Shown here in pieces: positions 46,292 through 54,935 of a DNA stretch of 64,000 bases. Within the stretch, counting starts at the first letter, position 1. The number at the start of each line of letters is the position of its first letter. Position numbers and translations under genes: made by a program. Source of the stretch: Scytonema hofmannii PCC 7110 (GTDB lineage Bacteria; Cyanobacteriota; Cyanobacteriia; Cyanobacteriales; Nostocaceae); assembly GCF_000346485.2 (NCBI RefSeq), contig NZ_KQ976355.1, positions 124,001-188,000 of the forward strand, written 5' to 3'. Under the pieces are notes generated by a model. It searched no databases. It saw only the letters and a list, made by a program, of their open reading frames with translations, and had not been told where the DNA came from.

Positions 46292-46500
46292 CGATCGCCC
46301 GCGCCCTAGTTAGTCACCCCAAGCTGATTTTAGCCGACGAACCAACTGCTGCTTTAGATAGTAAGTCAGGGCAAGACGTAGTGGAACTGACGCAGCAACT
46401 AGCACAAGCGCAGGGATGCCCTATTTTGTTGGTGACACATGATAATCGCATTTTAGATGATGTTTACTATTTGAAGGTTGAGACTCAGAAGATTCCATAA
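46267..46500 (+). pseudogene. C-terminal fragment of an ABC transporter ATPase (DevA/MacB-like)
   Basis: Read in the frame beginning TCT GGC GGG, it gives [20 protein letters not shown], then [20 protein letters not shown] and [19 protein letters not shown] before TAA at 46498-46500. This is the signature motif, Walker B and H-loop of an exporter-type ABC ATPase; the P-loop half is missing. The fusion point to the permease fragment is at about 46267. It is a deletion scar. Confidence 0.7.
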
Positions 46501-46572
46501 ATCACCAACAATTAAAGCGATGTAAAATCTTGAGAAATTAGAATGCATCAAAACTGTAGTACCCGTTCTTTA

Positions 46573-47454
46573 TTAGTTCACCTTAGCCCAAAAATCAGCC
46601 GTGACAATTTCACCATTGCGATTGAACTGTCCCCAAAGCTTATATAGTCCAGGTTGAGGAAAACTAGTCAGAAACCGAACCCGTCCAGGAGTTGTATCTT
46701 TTACCGCGTGAGCATGGATGTAATCAGCTGAGGTGAGTGAGGCGGATTGACGCAGAATTACCAAGTGTCCACGTTCCCCCATGTAAGGCTGCAAATCGGT
46801 GACAGGTTGATTATTAGCGCCTTTGAGATTGAACGTTACAGCAACTTCCTCACCCGCTTTGACCGTTTCAGTAGGTAGCTCTAAATTGACCTTGGTGCTG
46901 GTAAATGTTTGACTACGCTTGAAGTTTACGTCCGGGGAAGATGAACTGTTCCCTGGAACTTGGGTTTTGAGTGTCGAGACTTGAGCGGGTTGTCCAGTGG
47001 GTTTGTAGTCGCTAAAAAGTGTATACCCTCCAGATCTGGGCAATTGCGCTTTGACGGTAAAACGCCCGTTGCCTTCATAACGTGGATGCAGATGATCGAA
47101 AAACCGAAGGTCATCACTGACTACGATGAGATGCATGAGTTGTTCGTGAGAAACATCAAACTTGTCGATAGGTTTCTCTGTTGCATCTTGAACATTAATT
47201 ACTAACGGGACAGGAGCATTAACTGCGACCGTTTCTGGAACCGTAAGTTTTGCTTGAATCGCTGCATTTGTTTTTGTGTCACTTGAACTATGCATCGAAT
47301 GTCCTGCGTGACTTCCCACTTGTGTTGAATGCTTGTCGTTGTGCTGTTGAGCTAAAACTGCCGTTGACGGTTCTTGAGTATTAGGTGATGTCGAGCAACT
47401 TTGTGCAAATAATAGAGTTGCAGTAGTAGCGATCGCAGTCATCAATATCTTCAT
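46573..47454 (-). CDS. Lipoprotein of the copper island (YtkA-like domains)
   Basis: The 293-residue protein has a signal ending in a likely lipobox (LLFAQSC) and a His/Ser-rich linker (HAGHSMHSSS). Two beta-rich domains follow. Motifs include HEQLMHLIVVSDDLRFFDHLHP and, in the second domain, GHLVILRQSASLTSADYIHAHAV. His and Met pairs could bind copper. It probably sits on the periplasmic or outer face. It follows the flavodoxin gene after a 12-bp gap on the same strand. Confidence 0.7.
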   Translation of the reverse strand: MKILMTAIATTATLLFAQSCSTSPNTQEPSTAVLAQQHNDKHSTQVGSHAGHSMHSSSDTKTNAAIQAKLTVPETVAVNAPVPLVINVQDATEKPIDKFDVSHEQLMHLIVVSDDLRFFDHLHPRYEGNGRFTVKAQLPRSGGYTLFSDYKPTGQPAQVSTLKTQVPGNSSSSPDVNFKRSQTFTSTKVNLELPTETVKAGEEVAVTFNLKGANNQPVTDLQPYMGERGHLVILRQSASLTSADYIHAHAVKDTTPGRVRFLTSFPQPGLYKLWGQFNRNGEIVTADFWAKVN

Positions 47455-47466
47455 GAAACTTACCTC

Positions 47467-47979
47467 CTAGAGTGCAAATTCCTGTTTCAACTGAGCAACC
47501 CAAGTTTTGATGCGTTGTTGTGTTAACTCAGATTGGTTATCTTCATCTAGCGCTAAACCAACAAACTTACCGTCACGCACTGCTTTTGACTCCGTAAAGT
47601 CGTAGCCCTCAGTTGACCAGTAGCCGACGGTTTCACCCCCAAGTTCTGAAATCTTTTCTTCTAAGATGCCCATTGCGTCTTGAAAAGAGTCGGGGTAGCC
47701 GTTCTGGTCGCCAACCCCAAAGTAAGCAACTTTCTTGCCGCTAAAATCGATATTGTCTAGCTCGTCAAAGAAATTATCCCAGTCGTCTTGCAGTTCACCC
47801 ACATTCCAGGTAGGGCAACCAATGATGATGTAGCTGTAGTTCTCAAAATCGCTCGATTCTACTTTAGAAATGTCGTAGATATCAACAACGCTATCGCCAC
47901 CAAACTCTTTCTGAATAAGTTCGGCTTCCGTTTGGGTATTCCCAGTTTGAGTTCCGTAAAATAAGCCAATCTTAGCCAT
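47467..47979 (-). CDS. isiB: Flavodoxin
   Basis: Start chosen at ATG 47979, preceded by AAGGAG. The 170-residue protein has the FMN phosphate loop FYGTQTGNTQTEAE, the 50s loop GCPTWNVGEL with its Trp, and the 90s loop VGDQNGYPDSFQDAMG with Tyr. It is a long-chain flavodoxin that can replace ferredoxin in electron transfer. Flavodoxin is usually iron-regulated; its place between copZ and a copper-type lipoprotein suggests copper-stress induction, because copper damages FeS proteins. Confidence 0.92.
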   Translation of the reverse strand: MAKIGLFYGTQTGNTQTEAELIQKEFGGDSVVDIYDISKVESSDFENYSYIIIGCPTWNVGELQDDWDNFFDELDNIDFSGKKVAYFGVGDQNGYPDSFQDAMGILEEKISELGGETVGYWSTEGYDFTESKAVRDGKFVGLALDEDNQSELTQQRIKTWVAQLKQEFAL

Positions 47980-48086
47980 GTTTATCTCCTTACTGATTAG
48001 CATGAAAATATTTGAGAGTTGTTCCAAAATTCAGCTATTATCTGATGCTCTGCTAATAGCTGATCGTGGAATAATAGGAATGCAAA

Positions 48087-48284
48087 TTAGGCAGATGGTG
48101 GATACCCTGCTAACGCGAGCGCCGTCTCAATATCTGTTCTGAGTGCTTGAGTTTCTATGTTAATTAATTTCATTTTTGGGTCAGCTTGAACAATAGCGTT
48201 AGCATCAACCTTTTTAATGGCCTCAGTGATAGTTTTGGCGCAAGCAGAGCAAACCAGTTTAGGAACTTTAAGTTGTAGTGTCAT
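48087..48284 (-). CDS. copZ: CopZ-like copper chaperone (HMA domain)
   Basis: The 65-residue single heavy-metal-associated domain has the ligand loop KLVCSACAKTI (C-x2-C) and the fold core AIVQADPKMKLINIETQ. It carries Cu(I) to CopA-type ATPases. Upstream on the same strand is a MerR-type promoter (palindrome 48373-48388). Flavodoxin follows about 110 bp downstream. Confidence 0.9.
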   Translation of the reverse strand: MTLQLKVPKLVCSACAKTITEAIKKVDANAIVQADPKMKLINIETQALRTDIETALALAGYPPSA

Positions 48285-48363
48285 AGCTGTAAATAACCTT
48301 CTTTTGGATAATTTGTTGTGGAGTTAGATGTGTGATTGAAGAACTCCACCTCATCTAAAATCA

Positions 48364-48394
48364 CCTTAAATCCTCCATTTAACTGGAGAGTCAA
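48364..48394 (-). promoter_or_regulatory. MerR-type operator/promoter before copZ1
   Basis: On the minus strand TTGACT is followed after 19 bp by TTAAGG. The palindrome CTCCAGTTAAATGGAG lies between. The 19-bp spacing is the hallmark of promoters activated by MerR-family regulators. Confidence 0.6.
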
Positions 48395-48550
48395 GGGGAA
48401 TGCCAAAAATTTTGTTGAGTGTTTGGTAATCTTCTAGCGGGAAGGGAGTAAGATAAGAATGACTTACAATAAATCCTAGTTTTTGATTTATTTTTATTTT
48501 TACAAGGATAAAGTCTCTTTAAAAAACAAAACTGCAAAACTCCCCCTTCT

Positions 48551-48742
48551 CTAGTGCTTAATGATGAGATGCACAAGGAGCAACAACTGAATTGGCCAAG
48601 GGGCAAAAACTAAACTTGTGAGTAAACTAATAGCTGATAACAAGCCTAATAAGCTTCCTATTTCATCGCTACAATTGATGCTAATATAGCCAGCCATTAA
48701 ACCAATCACCAGCAAAACAAGGAAGAACAGAAGCATATTCAT
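48551..48742 (-). CDS. Small hydrophobic membrane protein (63 aa)
   Basis: ATG 48742 has GGAGG just upstream. The peptide (MNMLLFFLVLLVIGLMAGYI and on) has two predicted transmembrane segments. A short polar turn contains Cys and acidic residues (NCSDEIGS). A MerR-type promoter precedes it, so it is probably metal-induced. No family recognised. Confidence 0.55.
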   Translation of the reverse strand: MNMLLFFLVLLVIGLMAGYISINCSDEIGSLLGLLSAISLLTSLVFAPWPIQLLLLVHLIIKH

Positions 48743-48798
48743 TACCTCCAAGTTGGTCAGTGGTATAACCATCTTTTAACTCAGAGCACGCCTAAGCT

Positions 48799-48814
48799 CT
48801 CTAATTAACTAGAG
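48799..48814 (-). promoter_or_regulatory. MerR-type operator before the small membrane protein
   Basis: The palindrome CTCTAATTAACTAGAG sits in a minus-strand promoter with TTGATT and, 19 bp later, TTAGGC. It has the same layout as the copZ1 site. Confidence 0.55.
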
Positions 48815-48858
48815 AATCAAAAATGGTAGATTATCCTGCTCATTACAGGATTGATTTT

Positions 48859-49272
48859 TTAAGTCGGAGCGATAATCGGACAGATGGTATTTTCAGGTAT
48901 TTCAGAAACAGGTTCCCAGCCTGAAAGCAGCCCTTCTAACTCTATCTTCAATACTTGTAGCTGTTCGATTTGGTATTCGATTGCTGCAATTTTATCATTC
49001 AGTTTTGCTTGGATGTGGTCGCAGGGTAAATTCCCTTGGTCATGCACATCCAAAAACTCTTTAATCTCTAACAAGCTCAATCCAAGGCTCTGGGCACGCT
49101 TGATAAAGCTTAGGCGGGCAAAAACATTTGAGTTAAATAATCGAAATCCACCCTCAGTTCGATCCGAAGCCTTGAGCAAGCCCAGTTCTTCGTAGTAACG
49201 AATAGTTTTAATCGGTACACCACTTTCTTTAGCAACAACACCAATTTGTTTTCCTTGTTCTTTGAGTAACAT
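48859..49272 (-). CDS. MerR-family metal-responsive regulator
   Basis: Start chosen at ATG 49272 with GAGGGG upstream; the frame opens 42 bp earlier. The 137-residue protein has an N-terminal helix-turn-helix (IGVVAKESGVPIKTIRYYEE LGLL), a Phe-Arg-Leu-Phe wing (GGFRLFNSNV), and a long dimer helix. A metal-binding-type C-terminus has Cys in NLPCDHIQAKL and NTICPIIAPT. Cys before the dimer helix plus a C-terminal Cys suit thiol coordination of a metal such as Cu(I), Zn or Hg. Five matching operators occur in the copper island. Confidence 0.88.
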   Translation of the reverse strand: MLLKEQGKQIGVVAKESGVPIKTIRYYEELGLLKASDRTEGGFRLFNSNVFARLSFIKRAQSLGLSLLEIKEFLDVHDQGNLPCDHIQAKLNDKIAAIEYQIEQLQVLKIELEGLLSGWEPVSEIPENTICPIIAPT

Positions 49273-49321
49273 ATTTAACAGCCCCTCGCTAAACCTCTTA
49301 CTTTGCTTTATCATATAAACT

Positions 49322-49337
49322 CTCTAGTTAACTAGAG
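49322..49337 (-). promoter_or_regulatory. MerR-type operator of the merR-like gene
   Basis: A perfect 16-bp palindrome CTCTAGTTAACTAGAG. On the minus strand TTAACC and TTATAT stand 19 bp apart around it, consistent with autoregulation. Confidence 0.6.
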
Positions 49338-49405
49338 GGTTAAGACTAAACGTCAAATTATTCACTTTTGCTTGTCAAGTAATTACCATTTTTTATCGGG
49401 ATCAT

Positions 49406-50026
49406 TCATGCTGCGCTCTTAGTTGCGATTCCTTTATATAGATGAGCCATAATATCTGGCATTTTTTCAGGTGTAAATTGTTTAAGTTCAACCTCATCAA
49501 ATTGCTCCTCTACCAATTCCCGAATGTTTCGATTGAGATGACATCCATCCGCTATTACTTTTTGAATAGGTGTGAGCCGATGTTGCCAAACCTGTATGTT
49601 AGGTTTATCGCTTAACCCATGTTCCAAAAAGAAAAACCTACCACCTGGTTTGAGGATGCGGTAAATTTCTTGAAGTGCTTGCTCTACATTGGCAATGCTG
49701 CATAATGTAAAAGTGCTAACAACGCTATCAAAAGTATTATTTGATATTGGTAAATTTTCACTCGATAGCGTTAATTGCTCAACTGTTATATTCGAGTTAC
49801 TAATACGCTTTTTTGCCAAAGCATTCATACCAGGATTTGCATCCACAGTAGTAATTTTATGAATATGTGGAGGATAGAAGGCGAGATTTAATCCAGTTCC
49901 AAAACCAATTTCTAGAACTTCTCCTTTGACATCTACGAGTAGTTCCTGACGGTATTTGGCTAAATTTGGGTCTGATAAGCTCCAATCTAAAAAGCGCGGT
50001 AAAATAACTTGTGAGTAAAACCCCAT
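49406..50026 (-). CDS. Class I SAM-dependent methyltransferase (METTL7/UbiE-like)
   Basis: The 206-residue enzyme has motif I VLEIGFGTGLNLAFYPP, motif II TVDANPGMNALAKKR, and ILKPGGRFFFLEHGLSD. The segment VIADGCHLNRNIRE resembles METTL7-type thiol methyltransferases and bacterial homologues. The substrate is unknown. It is between the MerR gene and the cupredoxin gene on the same strand. A link to metalloid or thiol methylation is possible but unproven. Confidence 0.82.
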   Translation of the reverse strand: MGFYSQVILPRFLDWSLSDPNLAKYRQELLVDVKGEVLEIGFGTGLNLAFYPPHIHKITTVDANPGMNALAKKRISNSNITVEQLTLSSENLPISNNTFDSVVSTFTLCSIANVEQALQEIYRILKPGGRFFFLEHGLSDKPNIQVWQHRLTPIQKVIADGCHLNRNIRELVEEQFDEVELKQFTPEKMPDIMAHLYKGIATKSAA

Positions 50027-50118
50027 GATTCTAAATCCTTTAAAATTAACTATTTTCGCCTGTTTTCACCCCGAAGGATTCGGTAACAGCGCGTGGAGGA
50101 AACCCCCTATTCTGCACG

Positions 50119-50640
50119 CTACCTAACCTCCAAGACACCGCGAAACATATTCATGCCGCAGGTAAAGGTGTAAGTTCCTGGTTGGTTGGGAGTAAACTCA
50201 ATCGGAGTCACTTTGTTCAGGCGTAGCTCTTGGGCAATATGGAAATCAGGAAATCGAATTTCTTCAAGGCAACTGCTGGGGTCTTTGCGGTAGAAGTTGA
50301 GTCGGACTCTTTGACCTGTATTAACTACCACTTGGCTTGGTTCATACCCACCATCAACGGTAATTGTTACCTCCTGGATGCCCTGCTTTGATTGTGCTTT
50401 TTGCGACTTTGGCTTACTCAGCAAAAACCACCATAACTCCAGTCCTATCAATCCTAATCCGCCAGCAGTAACGGCTCCTTTTGCCCATAAGGATTGTTCG
50501 ATACGACGGAACTGACCCGTTTGCTTTGTTTGAGATGGTTGCATCTGTTCGTGGGACATTTGTGCAACTGCGGAGTTTGAAGCAATTCCAAGCACTAATC
50601 CCAAACTGGCAATACTGCCAATGATGACTCTTTTGTTCAT
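50119..50640 (-). CDS. Membrane-anchored cupredoxin-domain protein
   Basis: The 173-residue protein has a signal peptide (LGLVLGIASNSAVAQ) and a Met/His segment (MSHEQMQP). A transmembrane helix (about 54-74) precedes a cupredoxin-like domain. The domain has EVTITVDGGYEPSQVVVNTG at its start and FTCGMNMFRGVLEVR at its end, with His (PDFHIAQEL) and Cys/Met as candidate copper ligands. It is periplasmic, facing out from the membrane. It lies downstream of copA on the same strand. Confidence 0.82.
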   Translation of the reverse strand: MNKRVIIGSIASLGLVLGIASNSAVAQMSHEQMQPSQTKQTGQFRRIEQSLWAKGAVTAGGLGLIGLELWWFLLSKPKSQKAQSKQGIQEVTITVDGGYEPSQVVVNTGQRVRLNFYRKDPSSCLEEIRFPDFHIAQELRLNKVTPIEFTPNQPGTYTFTCGMNMFRGVLEVR

Positions 50641-50681
50641 TATTTAAACGCCTCCGTTGGCGAATCTAACTACATTGCAAG

Positions 50682-50762
50682 CTACGCTAATGCGCCGGAA
50701 ATGGCTCCTAGCAAAAATCCCAATCCTGTCAAAGTTGCGAAAAATGTTGCTTTCTTCAGCAT
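50682..50762 (-). CDS. Tiny hydrophobic ORF (26 aa) between copA and the cupredoxin gene
   Basis: From ATG 50762 the frame MLKKATFFATLTGLGFLLGA ends at TAG 50682. It looks like a lone signal peptide or single-span membrane peptide. It sits within the copA-cupredoxin gap on the same strand. It may be a real small protein or the stub of a deleted gene. Confidence 0.35.
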   Translation of the reverse strand: MLKKATFFATLTGLGFLLGAISGALA

Positions 50763-50785
50763 CGTTACTACTCACTGTGATTTAT

Positions 50786-53044
50786 TCAACCAATTGTTTT
50801 AGGTCGGAAATTTCGCAAACGCAGCGCATTTGTTACTACGGAGACGGAACTAAACGCCATTGCTGCACCTGCAATAATGGGGCTAAGCAGCCAACCGAAG
50901 AAGGGGAAAAGAATTCCTGCTGCAATTGGAATACCAGCGACGTTATAGATAAAGGCGAAGAAGAGATTCTGACGAATGTTGCGAATCGTGGCACGAGAGA
51001 GTTGAATGGCGGTAACAATCCCCAGTAAATCCCCGGAGATGAGGGTGATGTCACTAGCTGCGATCGCCACATCTGTACCTGTGCCAATTGCTATCCCGAC
51101 ATCGGCTTGAGCCAGCGCTGGTGCATCATTAATGCCATCCCCGACCATTGCCACAATTTGGTCTGACGACTGAAGTTTCTCAACTGTCTGGGCTTTCCGA
51201 TCCGGGCGAACTTCGGCAAAAACTCGTTTGATACCTACTTCACGAGCGATCGTTTCGGCTGTGCGGCGATTGTCCCCGGTCAACATGACTACTTCCAATC
51301 CCATTTTCTGTAATGTGCGAATCGCGTTTGCAGAAGATGGTTTCACCGCATCGGCAATGCCCATAATCCCTTGGACTTTGCGATTTACCGCAATCCAGAT
51401 AACCGTCTTACCGAGATACTCCAAACGATCCCAATGTTCCTGCAATGCACCTGTATCAATTCCTAACTCGTTCATCCAACGGTGAGTGCCAATTTGTACC
51501 CATTGATCTGACACATACCCTTGTACACCGCTACCAGCGATTGCTTCAAACTCCTGTGCATCAGTTAACTGCACACCTTGAGATTGGGCATAATTTACGA
51601 CCGCTTCAGCTAGAGGATGCTCTGAATTGCGTTCGACGGATGCTGCAAGGCGCAGAAGATTTAGCTCATTGCCATTGGCTGTACCGTTGATAGTTACAAA
51701 GTCGGTGACGGTGGGCTTACCTTGCGTAATTGTACCCGTTTTGTCGAGAACGACAGTCTTGAGTTTGTGCGCGAGTTCCAGACTTTCTGCCCCTTTAATG
51801 AGGATACCATTTTCTGCACCCTTACCCGTTCCCACCATAATAGAAGTTGGCGTTGCCAAGCCAAGGGCACACGGGCAAGCAATAATTAACACACCCACAG
51901 TTGTAATTAATGCCATCGTGACGTTGCCCATAACATTGTACCAGATGATGAACGTGGCGATCGCAATGGCAATGACCGCAGGCACAAACCATCCGGTGAC
52001 GCGATCTGCCAATCGCTGAATCGGTGCTTTTGAACCTTGCGCTTGCTGCACTAGCTTGACAATCTGCGCCAAGAATGTATCTTTACCGACTCGTGTTGCT
52101 CGAAACTTAAAACTTCCGGTTTTATTGATTGTGGCTCCAATCACTTCATCACCCGGTTGCTTTTTCACAGGCACACTCTCGCCTGTTACCATCGCCTCAT
52201 CAATGGTTGAAGAACCCTCAACGATCTCTCCATCGACCGGGATTTTTTCACCAGGACGCACCAGAATGACATCTTCCAAAACGACTTCAGCAATGGGAAC
52301 GTCCACCTCTTTACCATTGCGAATCACCCGCGCTGTTTTTGCTTGCAAGCCTACAAGCTTGCGAATCGCTTCGGAGGTTTGTCCCTTGGCGCGATTCTCC
52401 AACAGTCGTCCGAGCAAAATGAGTGCAATGATGACAGCCGCTGCTTCATAATACACATCTGGTCGAAGTCCCTGAGCCATGAACCACTGGGGAAAGAAAG
52501 TGGGAAACAGAGAGTAGAGATAAGCCGTCCCCGTGCCGATCGCCACCAGCGTATCCATTGTTGCCGTATGGCGCTTCAGAGCTTTCCAAGCATTGACGTA
52601 GAAAGCACCACCAGCCCAGAACTGCACTGGAGCCGTCAGTACGAGCTGGAGCATGGGATTATGCAGCCACATGGGAATAAAAGGAATCTGTAATCCCGTC
52701 ATGGCAGGCAGCGAACCAATGACCAGAACTACACTGACGATGGCGCTGACCCAAACTTTGCGGGTCAAGTCCCGATTTTCGACTTGCCGTGCAAGCCGTT
52801 CCGCATCATCTTCTTTTGCAAGTACGTCGTCTTGTATGGGCTGAGCTGAGTATCCAGCTGCATCAACTGCATCCTGAATCTCCGCTACATTAGTTTTGCT
52901 CTTGTCATAGGTGACAGTGGCTTGTTCCGCACCAAAATTAACGCTGCACGCCTCAACTCCTGGAACTAAGCGGATTGCATCTTCGATGTTGCTGGCACAA
53001 GAGGCACAACTCATGCCGAGCAACTTAAGTGTAGTATTTTCCAT
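50786..53044 (-). CDS. copA: Cu(I)-translocating P-type ATPase CopA
   Basis: Start chosen at ATG 53044 with AAGGAGT upstream. The 752-residue P1B-type ATPase has one N-terminal HMA domain ([14 protein letters not shown]), and the Cu(I) site CPC in [15 protein letters not shown] (about residue 390). It also has phosphorylation site [15 protein letters not shown] (actuator), HP motif [10 protein letters not shown] and [14 protein letters not shown]. It exports Cu(I) from the cytosol, or into thylakoids in some cyanobacterial homologues. It lies downstream of the broken copZ2 and its MerR-type promoter. Confidence 0.96.
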   Translation of the reverse strand: MENTTLKLLGMSCASCASNIEDAIRLVPGVEACSVNFGAEQATVTYDKSKTNVAEIQDAVDAAGYSAQPIQDDVLAKEDDAERLARQVENRDLTRKVWVSAIVSVVLVIGSLPAMTGLQIPFIPMWLHNPMLQLVLTAPVQFWAGGAFYVNAWKALKRHTATMDTLVAIGTGTAYLYSLFPTFFPQWFMAQGLRPDVYYEAAAVIIALILLGRLLENRAKGQTSEAIRKLVGLQAKTARVIRNGKEVDVPIAEVVLEDVILVRPGEKIPVDGEIVEGSSTIDEAMVTGESVPVKKQPGDEVIGATINKTGSFKFRATRVGKDTFLAQIVKLVQQAQGSKAPIQRLADRVTGWFVPAVIAIAIATFIIWYNVMGNVTMALITTVGVLIIACPCALGLATPTSIMVGTGKGAENGILIKGAESLELAHKLKTVVLDKTGTITQGKPTVTDFVTINGTANGNELNLLRLAASVERNSEHPLAEAVVNYAQSQGVQLTDAQEFEAIAGSGVQGYVSDQWVQIGTHRWMNELGIDTGALQEHWDRLEYLGKTVIWIAVNRKVQGIMGIADAVKPSSANAIRTLQKMGLEVVMLTGDNRRTAETIAREVGIKRVFAEVRPDRKAQTVEKLQSSDQIVAMVGDGINDAPALAQADVGIAIGTGTDVAIAASDITLISGDLLGIVTAIQLSRATIRNIRQNLFFAFIYNVAGIPIAAGILFPFFGWLLSPIIAGAAMAFSSVSVVTNALRLRNFRPKTIG

Positions 53045-53100
53045 TAAGTGACTCCTTAACACGCACTAGTATTCGGTATTTAGGAATATTGGCGGCTAGG

Positions 53101-53354
53101 CGACTGAGTAACCTGCGTTAGTAATAGCTTGTTTCACAATCGCCTCAGATGCTTGAGTCTCAATGCTGACCAACGCCCGTTTTTGGGTTAGCCTGAACGG
53201 TTGCGGCAGGGTCAACCGTTTTGACTGCTTTTGCAATCGTTTCACTACAAGCCGAACACGCCATGTTGGGAACTTTAAGTTGTAAAGTTATGATTTCAAT
53301 CCTCTTGCTATGAATTACTTTCATTTTGAAGTCTCCAGCAAACTGGAGAGTCAA
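53101..53354 (-). pseudogene. copZ: Second copZ, with a frameshift and a lost start codon
   Basis: The first frame reads TLQLKVPNMACSACSETIAK and onward to VQANPKTG, then diverges. The missing C-terminus (ALVSIETQASEAIVKQAITN, ending at TAG near 53101) is in the next frame. One extra A in a run of five A's near 53183 explains the shift. The expected ATG, aligned with copZ1, reads ATA here; the ATG at 53324 lies inside the promoter. Two lesions suggest a dead gene, although frameshifting at the A-run cannot be excluded. Confidence 0.7.
53333..53348 (-). promoter_or_regulatory. MerR-type operator before copZ2-copA
   Basis: The palindrome CTCCAGCAAACTGGAG has minus-strand TTGACT and TCAAAA boxes 19 bp apart. 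It probably drives the copA series. Confidence 0.6.
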
Positions 53355-53525
53355 GGGGGAGCGAAAGCAAATTTTGAAGATCTATCAAAGGGAGGATAAG
53401 GTAGCCTAGTTTAAGCGTGCTTCATTATTACAAACTTGTACGACAAAGGGCACGGTAATGACGTGCCCCTTACGCTTTCAGTTTTATGTTCTTACTTCAT
53501 CATAGTTGAAGCCTGCAAACGCAAC

Positions 53526-53879
53526 TTATGCCATTGCTCCAGCCATTTGACGGCAGGATTCAGCGCAACGGCGACAGGATGCGGCGCAGCGTTTGCAGTG
53601 GTCGTGGTCATGCTTTTCACACTCAGCCGCACAGCGATCGCAAGCTTCAGCACAGATCTTACACATTTGAGCATGGAGAGCCGAATTGCGAGACATGAAA
53701 CGGGCGCACAGATCGCAAGTGTCAGCGCAATCTCGGCACAGCTTGATACACTGAACCATCATCTGTACCATATCGCCACTTAAGCAGGCATCGGCACAGT
53801 TTTCGCAATCACGCAGGCAATCAAAACAATTCTGAATGCAAGTTTCAAGCAGGGATTGGTGAGATTGAGATACTGCCAT
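53526..53879 (-). CDS. Cysteine-rich four-helix copper-storage-like protein (Csp/DUF326)
   Basis: The 117-residue protein has about 20 Cys in C-x2-C, C-x3-C and C-x6-C patterns along helices: NCFDCLRDCENCADACL, LCRDCADTCDLCARF, MCKICAEACDRCAAECE and RCAASCRRCAESCRQ. This is the Csp-type four-helix bundle whose core binds many Cu(I) ions. There is no signal peptide, so it acts in the cytosol (Csp3-like). A direct-repeat operator oriented toward it lies at 54328-54344. Confidence 0.88.
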   Translation of the reverse strand: MAVSQSHQSLLETCIQNCFDCLRDCENCADACLSGDMVQMMVQCIKLCRDCADTCDLCARFMSRNSALHAQMCKICAEACDRCAAECEKHDHDHCKRCAASCRRCAESCRQMAGAMA

Positions 53880-54124
53880 AATCTAACTCCTACTAAAAGA
53901 CACTATATCAAATCCGGTAGTATTTGAATGATTAAAAAACCGCTCCAGACGCACCAGATCGCACCAGAGAGAGGATAGAGAAAGAATTTCGATACAAACG
54001 GATTTGATATTAGTTGTACAAGAGGCAGCATTTATACCTCTTCGCCCTTACATTAAGAACTAATGAGTGCGATCGCGTCTTCCTAATGACGTGATAATTA
54101 TTTATTTCTAATGAACGATACTCA

Positions 54125-54264
54125 TTTCATCCTGATTTCATTTCTCTATGCATAACTGTTTATTTGTAGTAAGAATTACAAGGATAACGATTTCATGCTG
54201 ATTTCATTTTTGTATGTCTAACGCTTTTAGCGTCTGTTCGATCAAGATTTCACCAGAATTTCAT
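54125..54264 (+). promoter_or_regulatory. Three CopR/OmpR-type direct-repeat sites
   Basis: TTTCAT-CCTGA-TTTCAT (54125-54141), TTTCAT-GCTGA-TTTCAT (54191-54207) and TTTCAC-CAGAA-TTTCAT (54248-54264). All have an exact 11-bp period, one DNA turn, as bound by OmpR/PhoB-family regulators. TTCAT direct repeats have been described for the copper regulator CopR of Synechocystis. Confidence 0.55.
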
Positions 54265-54327
54265 TAGCATATGAAAACAAAAATATACACTGCTTTGCAA
54301 ACATTGCAAGTCATTAAGCATAAAGAA

Positions 54328-54344
54328 ATGAAATTAAGATGAAA
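54328..54344 (-). promoter_or_regulatory. CopR/OmpR-type direct repeat facing the Csp-like gene
   Basis: On the minus strand it reads TTTCAT-CTTAA-TTTCAT, with the same 11-bp period. It points toward the cysteine-rich gene at 53879, although more than 400 bp away. Confidence 0.5.
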
Positions 54345-54935
54345 TTTTTTTCTGAGGTAGTTACAAATACATAAAAAACATTTGTATCTATAGACAGAAG
54401 CGCTCTACTCTACATAATCTTAATCTGTTTTTAGTTTTAGTTGCTACATTGTTGACGCTGGTCATCCCAAAATCTAGGGATAAGAAAAAAAGGTTGTTCT
54501 AGTTCAACAATTCTTGTTTGTAGTGTTTTGATTGAAAGCTCAATACAACAATCAGGCAACAACATGAGGAGTGCATGAGTACACGTATAACAAACAATAT
54601 ACTGGGTGCCAAGCCTAGTATGCTAACCTGAACAATATTCTACTGCTTCCCTACAAAGCTCGTGTTTCTATTACCAAATCCAATGCCACACTAGGCTAAT
54701 TTATATTTGGTGTTCCCAGTATTAAGTTTAGTGTTACAACATTGGCATAAGCAGGAATTAACTAGCACTTTTAACAAGAAGTTAGCAGTAGCTCTCTTTA
54801 GTTCTAAGCATGGCTTAACCCAAAGTGTTGGTCAAACGCTTTAGTAACTCAAAGGTTTTTTACCATCTAGATCTGCCCAATTCCTGTAATGGTAACTCAT
54901 GTGTAAGTTTTGCTGTTTCATTTACTTTTTTCAGG

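Larger units (their letters stand above)
53880..54935. other. Long non-coding region carrying response-regulator repeats
   Basis: About 1 kb without a convincing gene. Four TTTCAT-N5-TTTCAT type sites lie between 54125 and 54344 (listed below). The rest is AT-rich and shows nothing else I can support. Confidence 0.5.

Noticed and set aside
50657-51028. Plus-strand ORF antisense to the copA 3' end
   Set aside because: It overlaps the C-terminal codons of copA and the gap before it and has no protein-like features; it is a shadow.
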